Source of the DNA: Actinomadura sp. NBRC 104425
Lineage (GTDB): Bacteria; Actinomycetota; Actinomycetes; Streptosporangiales; Streptosporangiaceae
Length of the DNA: 64,000 nt
NCBI RefSeq assembly: GCF_030269545.1
Contig: NZ_BSTN01000027.1
Span: 18,523-82,522 of the forward strand
Direction of reading: 5' to 3'
Shown: positions 7,779 through 17,158 of the stretch, piece after piece
Layout of the letters: each line of letters starts with the position of its first letter
Position numbering within the stretch: the first letter of the stretch is position 1
Made by a program: the position numbers and the translations under genes
Notes under the pieces: model-generated
What the model was told of the DNA's origin: nothing
What the model saw: the letters and a program-made list of their open reading frames with translations, nothing else
The model's database searches: none

Positions 7779-9038
7779 ATGAGCGACGATGCACGGGAAC
7801 TCCTGCGGGCCGGCGACATCCCCGGGCTGCTGCGGCACCTGCGGTTCAATGCCGAGGACATGCAGCAGGCCGAGGTGGCGCGGCTCATCGGAGAGGCCGC
7901 CGCCCGGTCCGGGTTCGACGACCTCAGGCAGGCGGCCGCCGCCGTCGCCACCGATCCGGACGACCCGAGGAAGCTTTACGACTACGGGTACGCGTGCGTC
8001 GAGCGAGGGGTGTCCTACCTCGCCGTTCCGGCGCTGCGCAGGGCCCTCGCCCTGGCGCCCGGGGCGCCGGCGCTGCTGACCGAACTGGTCGCCGCGCTGG
8101 AGGACGAGGCCCGGCACGCCGAGGCCGTCGCCGTGCTGGACGAGAACGCCGCCGCCCTGCAGCCCTGGCCCGGCCGCTACCTGCTGGCGTACAACGCGCT
8201 CATGGCCGGGGACCTGGACCGCGCCACGGCGGAGGCCCGGCGGCTGCCCGACCCCGAGGACCGCGACTGGCTGCCCGCCCGCGACCGGCTCAACCGCATG
8301 CTCGACCGCGCCCACGCCGTCCGCGCCGTCAGCCCGCTCGACCGGCGCGACCTGCGCGGCTGGCACTTCGCGCTGACCGGCGGCGTGCTGGCCACCCTGT
8401 CCCCGTTCGGGTTCGACGAGGGCATGACCGGCCGGTACGCCTACACGGGCGACGCGTTCGGCGGCTGCCGCCGCTCCCTGGACCGGCTCCGCCTGATCCT
8501 GGACGCGGCCGGGCGCCGGCCCGAAATCGTCGCGCTGCTCCCCGACCGTTCCAGCCACATCCTCGGCCTCGCGGCCGCGGGACTGCTCGGGCTGCCCGCC
8601 GAGCCGTTCGACCCGGCCCGCCCCGACGCCCTCGTCGTGGCCTACGACCTCAACGAGATCGACGCGGGCCAGCTGTGGGACCGCGCCCCGGGCCAGGTGC
8701 TGTTCGAGCACGCCACCTGCTGGACCGACCCGCCGCAGGTCAGCGCGGACGTCAGCGGCTTCCTGCACCAGACGGTGACGCCCCCGTGGGGCGAACGGCT
8801 GCACGCGGACCCGGACGGCTCGGTGCGGCGGCTCCCGCCCGACGAGCGGCCCGTGGAGGAACTGGCCGCCGAGATCGTCCACGCCGCGCCCCTCACACAC
8901 GAGGGTGAAGACGGCGCGCCCCCCGACACCGACGAGGCGCTCGCCCACCTCGTCGCCTCCGTCCGCGACCAGTGGCTGACCGGCCCCCGCCACCGCGTCG
9001 GCTCCCCCGGCCCCGTCCCCAGCTCCCGCTTCCTGTGA
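7779..9038 (+). CDS. TPR-like protein of unknown function
   Basis: A 419-residue cytoplasmic protein. The first ~200 residues form alpha-hairpins of tetratricopeptide type (for example KLYDYGYACVERGVSYLAVPALRRALALAPGAP, and a following AEAVAVLDENAAAL repeat). The rest is a mixed alpha/beta domain I do not recognise, with segments such as GWHFALTGGVLATLSPFGFDEGMTGRY and PDALVVAYDLNEIDAGQLWDRAPGQVLFEH. The ATG at 7779 begins MSDDARELLRAGD; no clear ribosome binding site is present. It is divergent from the membrane-protein gene. It may be a scaffold or a modified-sugar or aminotransferase-linked protein; no function is assigned. Confidence 0.7.
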   Translation: MSDDARELLRAGDIPGLLRHLRFNAEDMQQAEVARLIGEAAARSGFDDLRQAAAAVATDPDDPRKLYDYGYACVERGVSYLAVPALRRALALAPGAPALLTELVAALEDEARHAEAVAVLDENAAALQPWPGRYLLAYNALMAGDLDRATAEARRLPDPEDRDWLPARDRLNRMLDRAHAVRAVSPLDRRDLRGWHFALTGGVLATLSPFGFDEGMTGRYAYTGDAFGGCRRSLDRLRLILDAAGRRPEIVALLPDRSSHILGLAAAGLLGLPAEPFDPARPDALVVAYDLNEIDAGQLWDRAPGQVLFEHATCWTDPPQVSADVSGFLHQTVTPPWGERLHADPDGSVRRLPPDERPVEELAAEIVHAAPLTHEGEDGAPPDTDEALAHLVASVRDQWLTGPRHRVGSPGPVPSSRFL

Positions 9039-9184
9039 CCCGCGCCACCAGCCCCGCCCCCGACGCGATGGCACCGACGGCGGGTGGGCGAGCCAGTCCG
9101 TCAGCGCGACGAACCATCGCGAAGGCGGCCCCCGGCGAGCGGCGGCGGAAGCAGTTGACCTCCCGCCACTGACCCTGCCCGGGC

Positions 9185-10216
9185 TCAAGAGCGGTGTGTC
9201 TGGAACGGCAGCCGCCCCAGCCGCTGGGCCACGAAGCACGCCACGTACCCGGCGAACAGGTGGTACAGCAGCGGGGAGAACTCCTCGCGGACCTGCCCGT
9301 GCACGGGCAGCGCGGCAAGGGCATGGCGGGCGACGGCGGTGTCGCCGCGGCCGGTGACGGCGATGACCCGGCGGCCCAGGCCGCGTGCCCGGGCGGCGAC
9401 TCCGGCGGCCAGGTCGTGCGAGCGGCCCGGCGGGGCGATGACGAACACGGGCATGTCGTCGGGGTAGGCGAACCGTTCGACATGGCTCCACTCCTCCAGG
9501 TCCTGGCCGACGGCGAAGACGCTCGCTCCCTCCACCATCTTGGCGGCGGCGAACAGCGCGGTGCCGTAGGAGGGGCCGCTGCCCAGCATCACCATGGCCG
9601 GGGCGTCGGCGACCAGGCCCGCCACCCGCCGGCACTCCTCCTTCAGCGTCTTGGCGGTGGCGTCCACCTGGTCGGCGAGCACGGCCGGTTCCTCGTGCGC
9701 GACGCCGGCGTCCCGGCCCAGCCGCGGCGCGATCGACAGCAGGCCCAGCAGGCTCGCCTGGTAGGTCCGGATTCCGGGGGACGGCTCGCCGTCGGGCAGA
9801 TCGACCAGCAGCGTGCGGTCGGCGACCTGCGTCACCGGGCTGCCGGGCGTCCCGGTCACCGCCACGGTCAGCGCACCGTACCGGCGGGCGGCGTGCAGGG
9901 CCTCGATGACGCGTTGCGTCCCGCCCGAGGCGGAGATCGCGACCACCAGTACCCGTCCCGGCGCGGCGGGCCGCATCCACTCGGCCGCGTAATGCGCGAA
10001 CCGCATGGCGCTCAGCGGCTCGCAGGCGACCCCGCCGATCGATTCGAAGGCCATTTCGGCGGCGCAGGCGGCATGGTAGGAGTCGCCGTCCCCGGTCAGG
10101 AACACCCGCTCGACCTGGGCCCACTGCGCCGGGTCCAGCAGGCCGCAGGCCCGTTCGCCGAACCGTCCGGCCGACGCGCGGATGTCCTCCGCCAGCGCTT
10201 CGACCTGCCGGACCAT
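9185..10216 (-). CDS. SIS-domain phosphosugar isomerase/aminotransferase-like protein
   Basis: A 343-residue protein built of two SIS (sugar isomerase) domains, as in the C-terminal half of glucosamine-6-phosphate synthase and in AgaS/FrlB enzymes. Domain 1 carries FLTGDGDSYHAA and VVAISASGGTQRV, the phosphate-binding serines; domain 2 carries VMLGSGPSYGTALFAAAKM. There is no glutamine amidotransferase domain, so it would be an isomerase, deglycase or ammonia-using enzyme. The start is either the ATG at 10216 or a GTG three bases earlier, both served by GGTGGAGG. It follows the BtpA-like gene by 53 bases on the same strand and likely acts in the same pathway. Confidence 0.8.
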   Translation of the reverse strand: MVRQVEALAEDIRASAGRFGERACGLLDPAQWAQVERVFLTGDGDSYHAACAAEMAFESIGGVACEPLSAMRFAHYAAEWMRPAAPGRVLVVAISASGGTQRVIEALHAARRYGALTVAVTGTPGSPVTQVADRTLLVDLPDGEPSPGIRTYQASLLGLLSIAPRLGRDAGVAHEEPAVLADQVDATAKTLKEECRRVAGLVADAPAMVMLGSGPSYGTALFAAAKMVEGASVFAVGQDLEEWSHVERFAYPDDMPVFVIAPPGRSHDLAAGVAARARGLGRRVIAVTGRGDTAVARHALAALPVHGQVREEFSPLLYHLFAGYVACFVAQRLGRLPFQTHRS

Positions 10217-10269
10217 CACCTCGGCCTCCACCCGCACCCTCCCATCTCGGCAGCCTGGGGACTCGCGGC

Positions 10270-11076
10270 TCAGGGCTCCAGGGAGCGGACGATGTCCATG
10301 TACGCCTTGACCCGCTCCACGTCGATCCGGCCGCCCCAGCCGCCGACCTCCAGGCAGGTGCCGACGAACGCCCCGTCGGCCGCCGCCAGCAGCCGCGCGG
10401 CGTTGCCGTGGTCGGTGTACCCGGCCAGGATGACCGGCAGGCCCGGCGCCGCCCGGCGGACCGAGGCGACCATGTCCAGGGCGGTGGCCTCGTCGGGGTG
10501 GCCGACCGCCACCGCGTCCGCGCCCACCTGCATGGCCGCGCGCGCCACCTCCCCGGTCGGTTTGGGCTCGCCGAACCATGTGAAGTGCATCGAGTCCACG
10601 TCGGCGATGACCTTGACCTGCCGGGCGTTGATCTTCCGCCGGTATTCGGCCACCGCCAGCGGGTCGGCCTGCACCAGGCCGTGCGCGGTCAGCGTCGCGC
10701 CCACCAGCGCGCCGGCGCGGATGTAGGAGCCGCCCGCCACCTTCGCCACCGCCAGCGACGCCTTCAGCGCGTTGCGCATCAGCTGCACGCCGATCTGGAA
10801 GTCCGGGCGGGTGGCGGACGCGATGGCCGAGGTGATCAGCCCGATCGCCGTCGTGCGTGCGGGGTCGGAGTCCTCGCCGGTGCCGTAGACGCGGTCCACC
10901 GTCTGCACCAGGCACCCGTCCGCCCCACCCTCGTCCAGGGCCCGCGCCGACTCCACCGCCGTGTCGAGGATCTCCGGGAAGCTGCCCTCCTCGTACAGCG
11001 GCGTCCCGGGCAGCGGCCTCAGGTGGACCATCCCCAGGACGACCTTGCGGCGGCCGAGCGTGTCGAAAACGCGCAT
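10270..11076 (-). CDS. BtpA/SgcQ-family TIM-barrel protein
   Basis: A 268-residue protein with the features of the BtpA family: KVVLGMVHLRPLPGTPLY near the N terminus, GADGCLVQTVDRVYG, QIGVQLMRNALKASLAVAK and a C-terminal GTCLEVGGWGGRIDVERV. Members include the cyanobacterial photosystem I biogenesis factor BtpA and the sugar-metabolism protein SgcQ; in heterotrophs the role is probably a sugar- or nucleoside-related aldolase or isomerase. The ATG at 11076 follows GGGGAAGGG. The partner downstream is the SIS protein, supporting a sugar-phosphate pathway. Confidence 0.8.
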   Translation of the reverse strand: MRVFDTLGRRKVVLGMVHLRPLPGTPLYEEGSFPEILDTAVESARALDEGGADGCLVQTVDRVYGTGEDSDPARTTAIGLITSAIASATRPDFQIGVQLMRNALKASLAVAKVAGGSYIRAGALVGATLTAHGLVQADPLAVAEYRRKINARQVKVIADVDSMHFTWFGEPKPTGEVARAAMQVGADAVAVGHPDEATALDMVASVRRAAPGLPVILAGYTDHGNAARLLAAADGAFVGTCLEVGGWGGRIDVERVKAYMDIVRSLEP

Positions 11077-11208
11077 CGAGCACCCTTCCCCGTGGGCGGC
11101 GGCACGGGCATCGTAGGTTCGCCGACGTCGCCCGGCGCAAGCTTTCCACCGGACCGGAACCGGCCGCGGAAACCGCCCGAACACCCGGCAGGGTGCGTAA
11201 AAACGGAA

Positions 11209-11236
11209 GAGGGCCCCCTCACCCGAGGGAGCCCTC
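11209..11236 (-). terminator. Rho-independent terminator of the inositol operon
   Basis: A 12-base stem with one mismatch (11209-11220 with 11225-11236) closes a 4-base loop ACCC. Read on the minus strand it is followed by TTCCGTTTTT. It lies 13 bases after the stop of the last gene of the inositol operon. Confidence 0.8.
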
Positions 11237-11249
11237 CCGGTTCATTTGC

Positions 11250-12119
11250 TCACTTCGCGAAGTACTTGGCGATGTACTGCTCGACCTGCTCGCGGTTGTA
11301 GACCGCCGACTCGCGGGCGCGTTCCTCCCAGGCGAACACGCACACCGTGAGGATGCCGTCGAAACCGATCTCCGCCAGGCTCTGGAAGGTCAGGTCCCAG
11401 TCGACCTCGCCCTGCCCGATGTCCAGGTGCTGGTGGACGCGGATCTGGTCGGCCAGGCTCGGCGGGTTGACGATGTACCGGTTGCCCGAGGACGCGCGGT
11501 GGTCGAAGGAGTCGGCCACGTGCACGTGCGTCAGCAGCGACCCGGCGCGCCGCATGATCCCGGCGATGTCGCCGCCCTGGTGGAAGGTGTGCGGCGCGCA
11601 GTACACGAACGACACGAACTCGGCGTCGATGGCCCGCACCAGGTCGACGGCGGCGTGCCCGTCCTCGACGAAGTCGTAGGGGTGCGGCTCCAGCCGCAGT
11701 TCCAGCCCCTCCCGCTCGAAGATGGGCAGCAGCTCCTCCAGCGACCGCCAGAACTGCCGTTCGCTCTCGGACGACGCCACCGCCCGGCCGTTGAACTCCG
11801 AGTTCATCACCGGGCAGCCCAGCTCCACCGTCAGCTCGATGGCGCGCTTCCAGTACCGCACGGCCGCCTGGCGGTTCTCCTCGTCCGGGCAGGACCACTC
11901 GTACACCGGCAGCACCGAGGACACCTGCACGCCGGCCGCGTCCAAGGCCTTGCGGAAGGCGCGCACGGCGGCCTTGTCGGCGCGCGGGTGCAGGTAGAAG
12001 GGGATGAAGTCCTCGCGGGGCGACAGTTCGATGTACTCGTAGCCCAGCTCGGCCACGACGCCGGGCAGCTCGGTCAGCGGCACGTGCCGCAGCATGAACG
12101 GGTCCAGGGCGATCTTCAT
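11250..12119 (-). CDS. Sugar phosphate isomerase/epimerase, IolH/IolI-like
   Basis: A 289-residue xylose-isomerase-like TIM barrel (AP-endonuclease 2 fold). Motifs are LGYEYIELSPREDFIPFY, the metal ligand LRLEPHPYDFVEDG, the histidine in YCAPHTFHQGG, THVHVADSFDHR, and HLDIGQGEVDWDL near the end. IolI-type enzymes isomerise inosose in inositol breakdown, and IolH has a related fold; position in the operon makes one of these likely. The ATG overlaps the iolG stop by four bases (ATGA), so translation is coupled. It is the last gene before the operon terminator. Confidence 0.8.
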   Translation of the reverse strand: MKIALDPFMLRHVPLTELPGVVAELGYEYIELSPREDFIPFYLHPRADKAAVRAFRKALDAAGVQVSSVLPVYEWSCPDEENRQAAVRYWKRAIELTVELGCPVMNSEFNGRAVASSESERQFWRSLEELLPIFEREGLELRLEPHPYDFVEDGHAAVDLVRAIDAEFVSFVYCAPHTFHQGGDIAGIMRRAGSLLTHVHVADSFDHRASSGNRYIVNPPSLADQIRVHQHLDIGQGEVDWDLTFQSLAEIGFDGILTVCVFAWEERARESAVYNREQVEQYIAKYFAK

Positions 12120-13132
12120 CGCTGCTCTCCGGTGTAGAACGCGGGACGGGAGACCATGTCGACGGGGACGACCCCTCCGGTCTTGAGCGCCTCCACGGCC
12201 GCGTCGCCGACCGCGGTGGCCGCGTAGCCGTCCCAGGCGGAGGGGCCGGTGGCCGTGCCCTCGGACGCGGCGTCCACCCATGCCTGGAACTCGGCGTCGA
12301 ACGCGGCGCCGAACCGCTCCCGCCAGTCCGCGGTGACGGCGGTGCTCTCCCGCCCGTCCTGGCGCACCGCGGGGCGGGCGGGGTCGGCCAGCCGGGCGGC
12401 GCCGGTCTCCCCGACGATCTCGCAGCGGATGTCGTAGCCGTACCGGCAGTTGACGAAGACCTCCACGTCGATGCGGGCGCCGCCGGAGGTCTCGAACAGC
12501 ATGATCTGCGGGTCCTGCAGGTGGTCGAACCGGTGGCGGGTGGGCCGCGGGGTGAGCACCTGCGCCGAGACGATCTCCTCGTCCAGCAGCCAGCGCAGCA
12601 CGTCCACCTCGTGGACGGCGGTGTCCAGCATGGCCATCTCGGAGGTGTAGGAGTCCGGCACGCCGGGGTTGCGGTGGGCGCAGTGCACCATCAGCGGGGT
12701 GCCGATCCGCCCGGCGTCGACGAGCTGCTTCAACTGCCGGTAGGCGTCGTCGTAGCGGCGCATGAACCCGACCTGGACCAGCCGCTTGCCGTGCTCGGCC
12801 TCGGCCGACATGATGCGCCGGCAGTCGGCCGCGTCGGTGGCGAGGGGCTTCTCGCAGAACACCGGCTTGCCGGCCGCGATGGCGTTCAGCACGTGCTCGG
12901 CGTGGGTGGGCCCCCACGAGGTCACCAGCACGGCGTCCACCTCGGCACTGGCGATCACCTCGCTGCCCGAGTCGTACACCCGGGCGCCGGTCTCGGCGGC
13001 GATCGCCTCGGCCCGGTCGGCCGCCAGATCGGTGACGGCGACCACCTCGGCGCCGGTGACGACACCGGACAGCCTGCGGGCGTGCTCCTGGCCGATCATT
13101 CCGGCCCCGATCACTCCGACGCGCAGTGGCAT
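12116..13132 (-). CDS. iolG: Inositol 2-dehydrogenase (Gfo/Idh/MocA family)
   Basis: A 338-residue oxidoreductase of the Gfo/Idh/MocA family. It begins with the NAD-binding GVIGAGMIGQEH, has the family motif EKPLATD at about residue 95, and carries the catalytic-region MLDTAVHEVDVLRWLL. In the inositol pathway this enzyme oxidises myo-inositol to 2-keto-myo-inositol (scyllo-inosose). Context strongly supports that role, although the family also contains other sugar dehydrogenases. A 118-base gap separates it from the transporter gene upstream, so an internal promoter is possible; it is coupled to the next gene by an ATGA overlap. Confidence 0.87.
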   Translation of the reverse strand: MPLRVGVIGAGMIGQEHARRLSGVVTGAEVVAVTDLAADRAEAIAAETGARVYDSGSEVIASAEVDAVLVTSWGPTHAEHVLNAIAAGKPVFCEKPLATDAADCRRIMSAEAEHGKRLVQVGFMRRYDDAYRQLKQLVDAGRIGTPLMVHCAHRNPGVPDSYTSEMAMLDTAVHEVDVLRWLLDEEIVSAQVLTPRPTRHRFDHLQDPQIMLFETSGGARIDVEVFVNCRYGYDIRCEIVGETGAARLADPARPAVRQDGRESTAVTADWRERFGAAFDAEFQAWVDAASEGTATGPSAWDGYAATAVGDAAVEALKTGGVVPVDMVSRPAFYTGEQR

Positions 13133-13250
13133 CGCGAGTCCTCCTGTTCGCAGTGGTCTGGGTGTGTCTCGGGCGGCCGCGGGCGGCGGCGCGGCGGCGG
13201 GAGCGGACCGGCCGCGCCCGCGCCGGAGCCGGTGCCCGCGGCCGCGGCGG

Positions 13251-14675
13251 TCATCGCGAGTACCTGGCGCGCAGTTCGGTCTCCAGCGCCTCCAGGGAGC
13301 GCCCCCGGGTCTCGGGCACGTACCGGGCGACGAACAGGATCGCGGCGATGCCCAGCGCTCCGAACAGGAAGAACGTGGTCGAAATCGTGATCTTGTCGAC
13401 CAGCACCGGGAAGGTCAGCCCGACCAGGAAGTTGGTGATCCACAGGGTGAGGCCGGCCAGCCCCAGGCCCAGGCCGCGCAGCTTCAGAGGGAAGATCTCC
13501 GCGAGCATCAGCCAGGTCACCGGGGAGATGGCGCCCTGCTGGAAGGCCAGGAACGTGACGGTCATGGCCAGCACGACGTACGCGCGTCCCGGCCCCTCGG
13601 GCATGGCGAGGGAGATGACGCCGATCAGAAACAGGCTGCCGGTCGTGCCGATCTGCCCGGCCAGCAGCATGGGCCGCCGGTTCACCCTGCCCAGCAGGTA
13701 GATGCCGACGACGGTGGCCAGCACGGAGATCACGCCGTTGGCGATGTTGGCGGTGAGCGCGCTGTCGGTGTCCAGCCCGGCCTCGGTGAGGATGCTGGTG
13801 CCGTAGTACATGATCGAGTTCACGCCGGTGATCTGCTGGACGACGGCGATGCCCAGCCCCACCAGGACGAGCCGGCGGATCCACGGCGTGGCCAGGTCGG
13901 ACCAGCGGCCGCTGCGGGCGGTCTTGTCCTCCAGGGCGAGCCGCTTGACCTCGTCCAGCTCGGCCGCGGCGCGTTCGGCGCCGCGCACCTGCCGCAGCAC
14001 CTCCAGCGCCTCGGAGAAGCGCTCCCTGGAGGCCAGCCAGCGGGGGCTCTCGGGCATGACGAGCATGCCGAACCACAGCACGACCGCGGGGATCGACGCG
14101 ATCGCGAGCATGTACCGCCACACGTGCCCGGCCTCGCCGAACGCGTTGCCGATGACGGCGTTGGTGGTGAACGCCAGCAGCTGGCCGCTGACGATCATCA
14201 GCTCGTTCTGGGTGACCAGCCGTCCGCGCCGTTCGGCGGGGGAGACCTCGGCCAGGTAGACCGGCACCGTCACCGAGGCGCCGCCGACGGCCAGGCCGAG
14301 CACGAACCGCGCCACCACCATGATCTGCGTGGTCGGCGCCAGGGCGCAGCCCAGCGCACCGACCAGGAAGATCACGGCCAGCATCAGGATGTTGCGGCGG
14401 CGGCCGCGGGCGTCCGACAGCCGCCCGCCGGAGACCGCGCCGAACGCCGCGCCCAGCAGCAGCGAGCTGGTGACCAGGCCCTCGGTGAACGAGCTGAGGC
14501 CCAGGTCGTCCTTCATGTACGGCAGGGCGCCGTTGATGACGCCGGTGTCGTAGCCGAACAGCAGGCCGCCGAAGGTGGCGATCACCGTGATCAGCTTCAG
14601 CCGGCGGGAGTGAGGCCCGGTGATGTCGAGCGGGATGGGTGGCGCCCCGGGGGCGCCGCTCTGGACATGGGACAT
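13251..14675 (-). CDS. iolT: Major facilitator myo-inositol transporter
   Basis: A 474-residue MFS sugar porter with about 12 membrane segments. Sugar-porter signatures are present: GGLLFGYDTGVINGAL in helix 1, DARGRRR after helix 2, PESPRWL before the central loop, VVQQITGVNSIMYYGTSI in helix 7 and PETRGRSLEALE at the end of helix 12. It probably imports myo-inositol by proton symport across the cytoplasmic membrane. It lies 14 bases downstream of iolE within the operon. The long N-terminal tail (about 25 residues) is hydrophilic. Confidence 0.88.
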   Translation of the reverse strand: MSHVQSGAPGAPPIPLDITGPHSRRLKLITVIATFGGLLFGYDTGVINGALPYMKDDLGLSSFTEGLVTSSLLLGAAFGAVSGGRLSDARGRRRNILMLAVIFLVGALGCALAPTTQIMVVARFVLGLAVGGASVTVPVYLAEVSPAERRGRLVTQNELMIVSGQLLAFTTNAVIGNAFGEAGHVWRYMLAIASIPAVVLWFGMLVMPESPRWLASRERFSEALEVLRQVRGAERAAAELDEVKRLALEDKTARSGRWSDLATPWIRRLVLVGLGIAVVQQITGVNSIMYYGTSILTEAGLDTDSALTANIANGVISVLATVVGIYLLGRVNRRPMLLAGQIGTTGSLFLIGVISLAMPEGPGRAYVVLAMTVTFLAFQQGAISPVTWLMLAEIFPLKLRGLGLGLAGLTLWITNFLVGLTFPVLVDKITISTTFFLFGALGIAAILFVARYVPETRGRSLEALETELRARYSR

Positions 14676-14689
14676 GGGGACGGACCTCG

Positions 14690-15628
14690 CTACCGGATCG
14701 CGGGACGGCGGCTGCCGGACAGGCCCTGCCCGGCCAGGTATTCACGGGTGCGGACGGCGATGGGAAGCGGGACGTCCGGCTCGCACGGGTACAGGTCCTG
14801 CTCCACGATCACGAACAGCTCGGCGTCCAGCTTGGACAGCTCGGCGACCACCTCGGCGGGGTCGGGCACGCCCGCCGGGGGCGCGACGCACACGCCGCGC
14901 CGGACGGCCTCGCCGAACCCGAGGTTCTCGGCGCGGACCTGGACCAGCACATCCGGGTCCATCTGTTTGATGTGGACGTAGCCTATGCGCTCGCCGTACC
15001 GGCGGATGAGGTCGACGGCGTCGCCGCCGCCGTAGGCGACGTGCCCGGTGTCCAGGCACAGGTTGACGTAGCGGGAGTCGGTGCCGTCCAGGAGGCGTTC
15101 GATCTCCGGCTGGGTCTGGATGTGGCTGTCGGCGTGCGGGTGGACGACCAGCCGCACGTCGTGCTCCTCCAGGAGGATCTTGCCGAGTCTGTCGGCCGCG
15201 GCGGTGAGGGTGCGCCACTGCTCGGCGGTGAGGGTGGGCTCCTCGGTGAACTCGCCGGTCTTCTCGTCGCGGAACATCGGTGGGATGAAGACCAGGTGGT
15301 GGGCGCCGGCCGCGGCGGTCAGCGCGGCGACGCGGCCGACCTGGGCGAGCATCGCGTCCCACTCGCCGGGCCGGTGCAGGGCGCCGAAGGTGGTGCCGCC
15401 GGACACGCTCAGCCCGCGCGCGCCGACCTCCTCGGCGAGCCGGTCGGGGTCGGTGGGCAGGTAGCCGTACGGGCCGAGCTCGAGCCACTTGTACCCGGCC
15501 TGCGCGAGCTCGTCCAGGAAGCGGGTGAAGTGGACCTGGCGTTCGTCCTCGGGGAACCACACGCCCCAGGAGTCCGGGGCGGAGCCGAGACACAGGTTGC
15601 CCGCGACGGGGCCGGAGATCGTCGTCAT
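14690..15628 (-). CDS. iolE: Myo-inosose-2 dehydratase-like TIM-barrel protein
   Basis: A 312-residue xylose-isomerase-like TIM barrel. It carries SAPDSWGVWFPEDERQV near the N terminus, a hallmark of IolE-type dehydratases, then LELGPYGYLP, VVHPHADSHIQT, NLCLDTGHVAYGGGD and VIVEQDLYP as metal and substrate segments. The enzyme dehydrates 2-keto-myo-inositol to the diketone that IolD then hydrolyses. Its position between iolA and iolT agrees. An IolE/IolH mix-up is possible because the folds are related. Confidence 0.85.
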   Translation of the reverse strand: MTTISGPVAGNLCLGSAPDSWGVWFPEDERQVHFTRFLDELAQAGYKWLELGPYGYLPTDPDRLAEEVGARGLSVSGGTTFGALHRPGEWDAMLAQVGRVAALTAAAGAHHLVFIPPMFRDEKTGEFTEEPTLTAEQWRTLTAAADRLGKILLEEHDVRLVVHPHADSHIQTQPEIERLLDGTDSRYVNLCLDTGHVAYGGGDAVDLIRRYGERIGYVHIKQMDPDVLVQVRAENLGFGEAVRRGVCVAPPAGVPDPAEVVAELSKLDAELFVIVEQDLYPCEPDVPLPIAVRTREYLAGQGLSGSRRPAIR

Positions 15629-15658
15629 CGTCCTTGTCCTTTCCGGGGGTGGGAGCGT

Positions 15659-17158
15659 TCAGCCGGCGGTCGGGAAGCTGAACGCGGCGGGGGACGCGGA
15701 GGTGTGGCGCTGCGGCCACCTGGAGGTGATGACCTTGGGGCGGGTGTAGAACCGCACGCCCTCGGGGCCGTGGATCGGGCTGTCGCCGATCAGCGAGTCC
15801 TTCCAGCCGCCGAAGGAGTAGTAGGACATCGGCACCGGGATCGGCACGTTCACGCCGACCATCCCGACGTTCACCGCGCGCTGGAACCGGCGGGCCGCGC
15901 CGCCGTCCGCGGTGAAGATCGCGGTGCCGTTGCCGTACGGGTTGGCGTTGATCAGCTCGATGGCCTCGTCCAGCGTCCGCACGCGGACGACGGCCAGCAC
16001 GGGGCCGAACAGCTCCTCGCGGTAGGCGTCCATGGCGGGGGTGACGTTGTCCAGCACCGAGGGGCCGACGAAGAAGCCCTCCTCGTAGCCGTCCACCTTG
16101 AGCCCGCGCCCGTCGACGACCACGGTGGCGCCCTGCGCGGCGGCCTTCCCGACCGCGGCCTCGATGCGCTCCCGCGCCGCCTGCGTGATCAGCGGGCCCA
16201 TGTCGGTCTCCGGGGCGTCGCCCGGGCCGACGCGGACCGCGCGGGCCCGCTGCTCCAGGACGGCGACCAGCGCGTCGGCGGCGTCCCCGACGGCCACCGC
16301 GACCGAGATCGCCATGCAGCGCTCCCCGGCCGAGCCGAACGCGGCGGAGGTGAGCTGGTCGGCGACGAAGTCCAGGTCGGCGTCGGGCAGCACGACGGCG
16401 TGGTTCTTGGCGCCGCCCAGCGCCTGCACCCGCTTGCCGCCCGCGGTGGCGCGCTCGTGGACGTACCGGGCGATCGGGGTGGACCCCACGAACGACACCG
16501 CGGCGATCCCCGGGTGGTCGAGGACGGCGTCCACCGCCTCCTTGTCGCCGTGCACGACGTTGAACACCCCGTCGGGCAGGCCCGCCTCGGCGTACAGGCA
16601 GGCGATCAGCGAGGACGCCGACGGGTCGCGCTCGCTCGGCTTGAGCACGAAGGTGTTGCCGGTGGCGATCGCGATCGGGTGCATCCACAGCGGCACCATG
16701 ACCGGGAAGTTGAACGGGGTGATGCCCGCGCACACCCCCAGCGGCTGCCGGATGGTGTGCACGTCCACACCGCGTGACACCTGGTCGGAGTGGCCGCCCT
16801 TGAGCACCTCGGCGATGCCGCAGGCGTACTCGACGACCTCCCGGCCGCGGACGATCTCGCCGCGGGCGTCGTCGATCAGCTTGCCGTGCTCGGCGGAGAC
16901 GATCTTCGCCAGTTCGTCCTCGTGCTTCACCAGCAGCTCGCGGAACGCGAACATGATCCGCGTCCGCTGCGACAGCGAGGACTCCCTCCAGGTCTCCAGC
17001 GCCGTGCTCGCGGCGGCCACGGCGGCGTCCACGTCGGCCGGGGAGGCCAGCGGCACCCGCGCCCGCTCCCGCCCGGTGGCCGGGTTCCACACCGGGGCGG
17101 TGCGGGTGGAGGCGCCCTGCGTGGGCGCTCCGTTGATCCAGTGGTCGATGGTCGTCAC
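15659..17158 (-). CDS. iolA: CoA-acylating methylmalonate-semialdehyde dehydrogenase
   Basis: A 499-residue aldehyde dehydrogenase. Motifs: PFNFPVMVPLWM, the NAD-binding FVGSTPIA, the catalytic cysteine at residue 281 in GERCMAIS, and the C-terminal SYYSFGGWKDS. Absence of the usual general-base glutamate in the LGGAKNHAV segment is typical of CoA-acylating MMSDH. It converts malonate semialdehyde (from inositol) or methylmalonate semialdehyde (from valine) to acetyl- or propionyl-CoA. It starts at a GTG overlapping the iolD stop (GTGA), so the pair is translationally coupled. It is also known as mmsA. Confidence 0.9.
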   Translation of the reverse strand: MTTIDHWINGAPTQGASTRTAPVWNPATGRERARVPLASPADVDAAVAAASTALETWRESSLSQRTRIMFAFRELLVKHEDELAKIVSAEHGKLIDDARGEIVRGREVVEYACGIAEVLKGGHSDQVSRGVDVHTIRQPLGVCAGITPFNFPVMVPLWMHPIAIATGNTFVLKPSERDPSASSLIACLYAEAGLPDGVFNVVHGDKEAVDAVLDHPGIAAVSFVGSTPIARYVHERATAGGKRVQALGGAKNHAVVLPDADLDFVADQLTSAAFGSAGERCMAISVAVAVGDAADALVAVLEQRARAVRVGPGDAPETDMGPLITQAARERIEAAVGKAAAQGATVVVDGRGLKVDGYEEGFFVGPSVLDNVTPAMDAYREELFGPVLAVVRVRTLDEAIELINANPYGNGTAIFTADGGAARRFQRAVNVGMVGVNVPIPVPMSYYSFGGWKDSLIGDSPIHGPEGVRFYTRPKVITSRWPQRHTSASPAAFSFPTAG

